Origin: Actinoplanes lutulentus | Lineage (GTDB): Bacteria; Actinomycetota; Actinomycetes; Mycobacteriales; Micromonosporaceae | Length of the DNA: 64,000 nucleotides | Assembly: GCF_003259845.1 (NCBI RefSeq) | Contig: NZ_QLMJ01000024.1 | Coordinates: 1 to 64,000, forward strand | Direction: 5' to 3' | Shown here: positions 60,099 through 64,000 of the stretch, in pieces | How the letters are laid out: every line of letters starts with the position of its first letter | How positions within the stretch are numbered: position 1 is the stretch's first letter | Translations under genes and position numbers: made by a program | Notes under the pieces: generated by a model | What the model was told of the DNA's origin: nothing | The model's input: only the letters and a program-made list of their open reading frames with translations | Databases searched by the model: none

Positions 60099-61913
60099 TC
60101 ACTGCCGTACGCAGCGCGCGTACCCGCTCTCGATTTTGCGGTAGTTCGTGTAGCCGTCGTCGTAGTTGAGCGCCCAGCGCTTGCCCGGTTCCGGATCGGC
60201 TTTGTCGGAGGTCCAGTACCAGCCGTATTTCAGCGTGTCCGGGAACGCCTTGACGCTGATCGCCGGCGCGACCCGGGAGTCGTCGACAGTGGTGGACAGC
60301 TCCCGCACAGTCGGCAGGCGCCAGCCGTCGCCGAGGCCGTCGCAGAACGCGGTCGCCGCGGTCGCGGACATCTCCTTCGAGGTGGCGCGCCGCCAGATCA
60401 GCCCGGTCTGCGGGTCGGTCACCTGGCCGCCGGAGATCTGATAGGCGGGCTTGCCGGTGCCGCTCACTGAGCGTACACATCGGACCTGGAACGAACCGTC
60501 CTGGAACGCTCCGTTACTGGCCAGACCCTCGTAGAAGTTGATGATCCAGGCGCGCAGCGGCGTCTTGGTCACCGCCCAGGGCGTCGAGGTCCAGAAGAAC
60601 TGAGCCGGCGTGCCGGGGAACGCCGTCGTGTTGATCGCCGGGCCGGAACGGGAGTGGTCGACGATCGAGGTGAGCTCGATCCGGGTCGGCAGATGCCACC
60701 CTCCGCCGTCGGCTCCCAGCCCTTCGCAATAGGCCTTGGCCTGGGTGAACGTGTAGGTCTTGGAGGCGGTTTCGCGCTGCCACTCCAGCCCGGTCACGTT
60801 GTCGCGGACCGTGCCGTTCCCCAAATTCTTGTAGCTCGCCTTCCGCTCCGGACCCGGCACCGGCCAGCTCGCCCAGCGGCTCGCCAGAGCTTTCCGCGGG
60901 GCCGGGTTGGCGCTCTTTGCCGGTGCGGTCGTCTTCGAAGCGCTGGGTGAAATCGAGGGGATCACACTGGGTGAAACCGTGGGACTCACGCTGGGTGCCG
61001 CAACGGCAATCTGGGCGGTGGGTTCCGGCCGTTCCGGCTTAGAGATGTACGCGTAAGAGCCCACCACCACGGCAACCAAAGCCGTGGCAGCGATCCCCGC
61101 GAAGGCCGGAGTGATCTGCGAAGCGGCCCCGCCGGAACCGCCCGCCGCCGTGGCCACGGCCGCCGTCAGCGCGGCAGGCACCGGTAGCAACGCGCACCCG
61201 ACGAGCAGCCGCTCCACCGCGACCTCTCCGCCGGACCGGCCGGCGCAGATCCGGCAATCCCGTACGTGCCGATCGATCCGCTTGCGCCACAGTGGACTGG
61301 GCTGCCCGTCCCAGACGGCGACAGCACCCTCCAGCTCGATACAGCGCGGCTGGCTCTCCAGCGCCGCGACCAGCGCCCGACAGCGATCAAGCTGCCCGCG
61401 CATCCGCTGGATCCGCACCGCCGCATAGGCGACAGTCGTCTCCAGTGCGCCCGCCACCTCAGCCCGGCTCAGCTCGCCGGCGGCCTCCTGCCACCAGAGC
61501 GCGAGCACCGCGCGGTCCTCGTCATCCAGCCACCGGCTCGCCTCGGCCACCTGCCGGCGTTCCCCGGTGAGCCGCAGCCGCAGGATCGCGAGTTCCTCGA
61601 AGTCCGAGGAAACGGTCCCTGCCGAAACTGCCGGCACCGTCGCCATTTGAGCCGCCCGCTGCCGGTGCGCCCCGATCTGGTGCATCGCGATCGCCAGAAC
61701 CCAGGCCCGCACACTGTCCGGCTGCCGCAGCGACGACAGATCCCGCAGGACCAGCAGCATCGTCTCCTGAACCACGTCCTCGACGTCCGGATGCCCGCCG
61801 AGCGCCCGCCCCACCACGTTGTAGACGAGCGGCAGGTAGGCGCGCGCGAACTCGTCCCGCGCCCGTTTGTCGCCGCCCTGTGCCGCAGCGACGAGATCGC
61901 CGATCCTGCTCAT
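60099..61913 (-). CDS. ECF sigma factor fused to zinc-finger, TM and two DUF1566 domains
   Basis: A 604-residue one-chain sensor-sigma protein. Residues 10-175 form an ECF sigma factor (region 2 VEDVVQETMLLVLRDL; region 4 with AEVAGALETTVAYAAVRIQRMR). The zinc-type anti-sigma motif HVRDCRIC (H216, C220, C223) follows, then a TM helix (about 269-289), a Ser/Pro/Thr linker, and two extracytoplasmic DUF1566/Lcl-like domains (about 365-470, 480-604), each with TGLxWxR, GWHLPT or GWRLPT and WTS. DUF1566 domains resemble C-type-lectin-like adhesive folds. Fusion of sigma and receptor in one polypeptide is unusual. Confidence 0.88.
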   Translation of the reverse strand: MSRIGDLVAAAQGGDKRARDEFARAYLPLVYNVVGRALGGHPDVEDVVQETMLLVLRDLSSLRQPDSVRAWVLAIAMHQIGAHRQRAAQMATVPAVSAGTVSSDFEELAILRLRLTGERRQVAEASRWLDDEDRAVLALWWQEAAGELSRAEVAGALETTVAYAAVRIQRMRGQLDRCRALVAALESQPRCIELEGAVAVWDGQPSPLWRKRIDRHVRDCRICAGRSGGEVAVERLLVGCALLPVPAALTAAVATAAGGSGGAASQITPAFAGIAATALVAVVVGSYAYISKPERPEPTAQIAVAAPSVSPTVSPSVIPSISPSASKTTAPAKSANPAPRKALASRWASWPVPGPERKASYKNLGNGTVRDNVTGLEWQRETASKTYTFTQAKAYCEGLGADGGGWHLPTRIELTSIVDHSRSGPAINTTAFPGTPAQFFWTSTPWAVTKTPLRAWIINFYEGLASNGAFQDGSFQVRCVRSVSGTGKPAYQISGGQVTDPQTGLIWRRATSKEMSATAATAFCDGLGDGWRLPTVRELSTTVDDSRVAPAISVKAFPDTLKYGWYWTSDKADPEPGKRWALNYDDGYTNYRKIESGYARCVRQ

Positions 61914-62134
61914 CGCCGCCTCCAGACGTGGATGGAAAAGCGGACCGAGGCTAGATATCGCGAACAGCGCCTGTCAACGCGCGGTGATAACACCGCCGCC
62001 GGCATATCAGTTTTTGCCGAGACGTTCCTCACCAGCGAAAACGTGGACTCCGGAATCCAAATAATCATTTCCCCGAACGGTATTCCACGTCAATTACGGA
62101 AGGTTCCCGGCCGGAAACGGGGCAGCGCGACGGG

Positions 62135-62154
62135 ACCGTCCCGTCCTATCATCC
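62135..62154 (+). promoter_or_regulatory. Promoter motif of RTX gene 4
   Basis: ACCGTCCCGTCCTATCATCC matches the motif before the RTX operon (46962-46981) at 17 of 20 positions and that of the Ig-like gene (40818-40837). TATCAT is the likely -10. The leader to TTG 62190 is about 30 nt. Confidence 0.6.
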
Positions 62155-62189
62155 TCAGCAAGATCGTCGACCGGCTCGAGGAGAGTTCG

Positions 62190-64000
62190 TTGATTCGTCC
62201 ACAGTGGTCGTACCGGGTCGGGATGGCCTTGCTCACCACGATCTCGGCCGGTGCCCTCGCCGCTCCGGCCCAAGCCGCGACCACCGGTGTTGCGTACGTC
62301 TCCGGCGCCACGGTGACGTTCACCGCGGCGGCCGGCAAGGTCAACACCGTGACGCTCCTCCGCATCGGGCGCACGGTCACCATCGACGACCGGGTGGCGC
62401 TGAAGCCCGGCAAGGGCTGCAAGAAGGTCGACAAGACCAAGGTCAAGTGCACCACCGCGAAGAAGACGAAGCTGATCCAGGTCAAGCTCGGTGACAAGAA
62501 CGACAAGCTGTTCAACGAGTCGGCGGCGAACTCGCGGATCTTCGGCGGCGCCGGCAACGACCGGATCATGGGCAGTCTCGGCGCCGACGCCGTGTACGGC
62601 GAGTCCGGCAACGACACCATCTTCGGCAGCGAGGGCAACGACGCGATCGACGGCGGAACCGGCAAGGACCTGATCTCGGGCGAGGACGGCAACGACCGGC
62701 TCTACGGCGCCGCCGGGAACGACCAGCTCTCCGCGGGCGCGGGCAACGACGAGGTACGGGCCGGCGCCGGCAACGACACCGTCCACGGCGATGCCGGCCA
62801 CGATCGTGTCTACGGCGAGACCGGCAACGACTACATCCAGACGGACGCCGGGAACGACGTGGTCTACGGCGGTGACGGCAACGATCAGTTGCTGACCGGC
62901 AGCGGTTACGAGGACTGGGAGAAGGGCACCGGGACCGACGCCGTGGACGGCGGCGCCGGGAACGACTACGTGGTGGTCGGCGACGGCGACGACAAGGTGT
63001 GGGGGCAGAGCGGCAGCGACATCATCGCGCTGGGTTACGGCCACGACCGCGCCGACGGCGGGCTCGGCGCGGACACGATCGACGGCCAGGGCGGAAACGA
63101 CACCATCGCCGGTGGCGCCGATGAGGACTACGTGTACGGCGGCGACGGCAATGACGTCGTTCAGGGTGGTGCCGGAAACGACCTGCTGGCCGGCGGCCTC
63201 GGCAACGACAAGGTCTACGGCGGTCCCGGAACCGACGGGTTCGATGAGGGCATCGCGCGCGCCGCGGGCACCGCGGACTCGGACCTGCTGGTCAGCGGCG
63301 GCGGCGAGGACTCGGTGTCCTACGCGTACCGCGTCCGGGGTGTCTCGGCCGACGCGGACGGCGTGACTGGCGACGACGGCGAATCCGGCGAGCGCGACAC
63401 GATCGGCACCGGCTTCAAGAGGCTCACCGGCGGCAATGGCAACGACCGGCTGGTCGCATCGGCGGCCGGCTCGGACCTGGGTGGCGGCGCCGGGAACGAC
63501 ACGCTGGTCGGGGCCGGCGGCGCCGACCGGATCTTCGGTGGTTCGGGCCGGGACAACGTTTCCGGCGGCGGTGGCAACGACCTGCTCGTCGGCGACGGCG
63601 AATACGGCGCCTACCCCGCCGTGCAGCCGGCGGCTGACGTGATCTCCGGCGGTGCCGGTGTGGACACGGTGGACTACGGCGGCTCGGTCCGCGGGGTCGC
63701 CGTCGACCTCGACGGCGTAACGGGTGACGACGGTGTCTCCGGCGAGGGTGACACCCTCAGCACCGACATCGAGAACGTGATGGGCAGCGCGTTCACCGAC
63801 CGGATCACCGGCAACGCGGCGGACAACCGGATCGAGGGCCGCGCCGGCGCTGACGTCATCCACGGTCTCGGTGGCAAGGACACCCTGCAGGGCGGATCCG
63901 GCGCCTACCTCTATGGCGACACCGGTGACGACATCGTGTGGGGACAGGCTGAATTGGACGCCGCGCCGATGCACCTTGACGGTGGCTCGCACGACTCGGC
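62190..64000 (+). CDS. Secreted RTX-type calcium-binding repeat protein 4 (cut by window edge)
   Basis: 603 codons are present and the frame is open at the window end. TTG 62190 has GAGGAGAG upstream; ATG 62223 is an alternative. Signal peptide (MALLTTISAGALAAPAQA), the same two-Cys beta domain as the other RTX proteins (GCKKVDKTKVKCTT), then many more GGxGNDxL repeats, roughly twice as many as proteins 1-3. The repeat block is broken by the strand segment VAVDLDGVTGDDGVSGEGDTL, equivalent to that in the paralogues. It is divergent from the sigma-DUF1566 gene. Confidence 0.85.
   Translation, partial: MIRPQWSYRVGMALLTTISAGALAAPAQAATTGVAYVSGATVTFTAAAGKVNTVTLLRIGRTVTIDDRVALKPGKGCKKVDKTKVKCTTAKKTKLIQVKLGDKNDKLFNESAANSRIFGGAGNDRIMGSLGADAVYGESGNDTIFGSEGNDAIDGGTGKDLISGEDGNDRLYGAAGNDQLSAGAGNDEVRAGAGNDTVHGDAGHDRVYGETGNDYIQTDAGNDVVYGGDGNDQLLTGSGYEDWEKGTGTDAVDGGAGNDYVVVGDGDDKVWGQSGSDIIALGYGHDRADGGLGADTIDGQGGNDTIAGGADEDYVYGGDGNDVVQGGAGNDLLAGGLGNDKVYGGPGTDGFDEGIARAAGTADSDLLVSGGGEDSVSYAYRVRGVSADADGVTGDDGESGERDTIGTGFKRLTGGNGNDRLVASAAGSDLGGGAGNDTLVGAGGADRIFGGSGRDNVSGGGGNDLLVGDGEYGAYPAVQPAADVISGGAGVDTVDYGGSVRGVAVDLDGVTGDDGVSGEGDTLSTDIENVMGSAFTDRITGNAADNRIEGRAGADVIHGLGGKDTLQGGSGAYLYGDTGDDIVWGQAELDAAPMHLDGGSHDS

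Noticed and set aside
62094..63992. 632-codon minus-strand open frame
   Set aside because: Antisense shadow of RTX gene 4; the real gene has a signal peptide and the conserved two-Cys domain.

Overview
The window is very GC-rich, uses GTG/TTG starts freely, and carries GC-rich low-complexity linkers, IdeR/DmdR-type iron boxes, an FxSxx-type RiPP locus and many exported RTX-type proteins. Together these point to a filamentous actinomycete, most likely Micromonosporaceae (Actinoplanes-like). This placement comes from gene content, not from a search.

Layout. 1-1.2 kb: the tail of one gene, then repeat-rich DNA with no convincing gene, ending at tRNA-Ser(UGA). 1.4-8.1 kb: quinone oxidoreductase, DUF4352-like membrane protein, NlpC/P60 hydrolase (apparent CTG start, possible c-di-AMP riboswitch), PEBP-like protein, methyltransferase and a large GT-C-like membrane protein. 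8.2-13.8 kb: FhuF-like protein with an iron box, an XRE-peptide deformylase fusion, flavohemoglobin, a CPBP protease and an Ala/Pro/Lys-rich protein. 14.0-14.2 kb: tRNA-Ser(GCU) and tRNA-Arg(ACG), then about 0.7 kb without genes.

15-25.6 kb is the most distinctive part. An alpha/beta hydrolase precedes two TIR-like proteins (FxsC type), a 1295-residue ParA-like/STAND/TPR protein (FxsT type), a 67-residue FxSxx-type precursor (FxsA), a radical SAM/SPASM maturase (FxsB) and an HExxH peptide-modification enzyme. Reading frames overlap within each half. A HIT protein and a three-TM protein run towards it on the other strand. The precursor continues five residues past its FxSxx core, and the first TIR protein keeps a possible NADase glutamate.

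26-38 kb: a MarR/amidohydrolase divergon with two palindromes; a Gln/Tyr-rich protein plus a two-TM protein; a coupled four-gene signalling operon (short kinase-like protein, NarL-type regulator, pseudokinase, intact kinase); an Hsp70-beta-propeller fusion; a tiny secreted peptide; and a SigE-type sigma factor with its membrane partner. 38-42.6 kb: SGNH hydrolase, WD40 protein, exported Ig-like protein and a lone DNA adenine methylase.

42.6-53.7 kb is an iron/heme block. An iron box at 50.67 kb lies between divergent units. Leftward run an Ig-like anchored protein, hmuTUV and then three RTX paralogues. Rightward run an HtaA-type heme protein, a DUF916-like protein and heme oxygenase. 53.9-64 kb: DUF4132 protein, threonine-aldolase-type lyase, secreted pectate lyase, an ECF sigma factor fused to a zinc-finger/TM/double DUF1566 sensor, and a fourth RTX protein cut by the window edge. 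Promoters of an RTX operon, the fourth RTX gene and the Ig-like gene share one motif.
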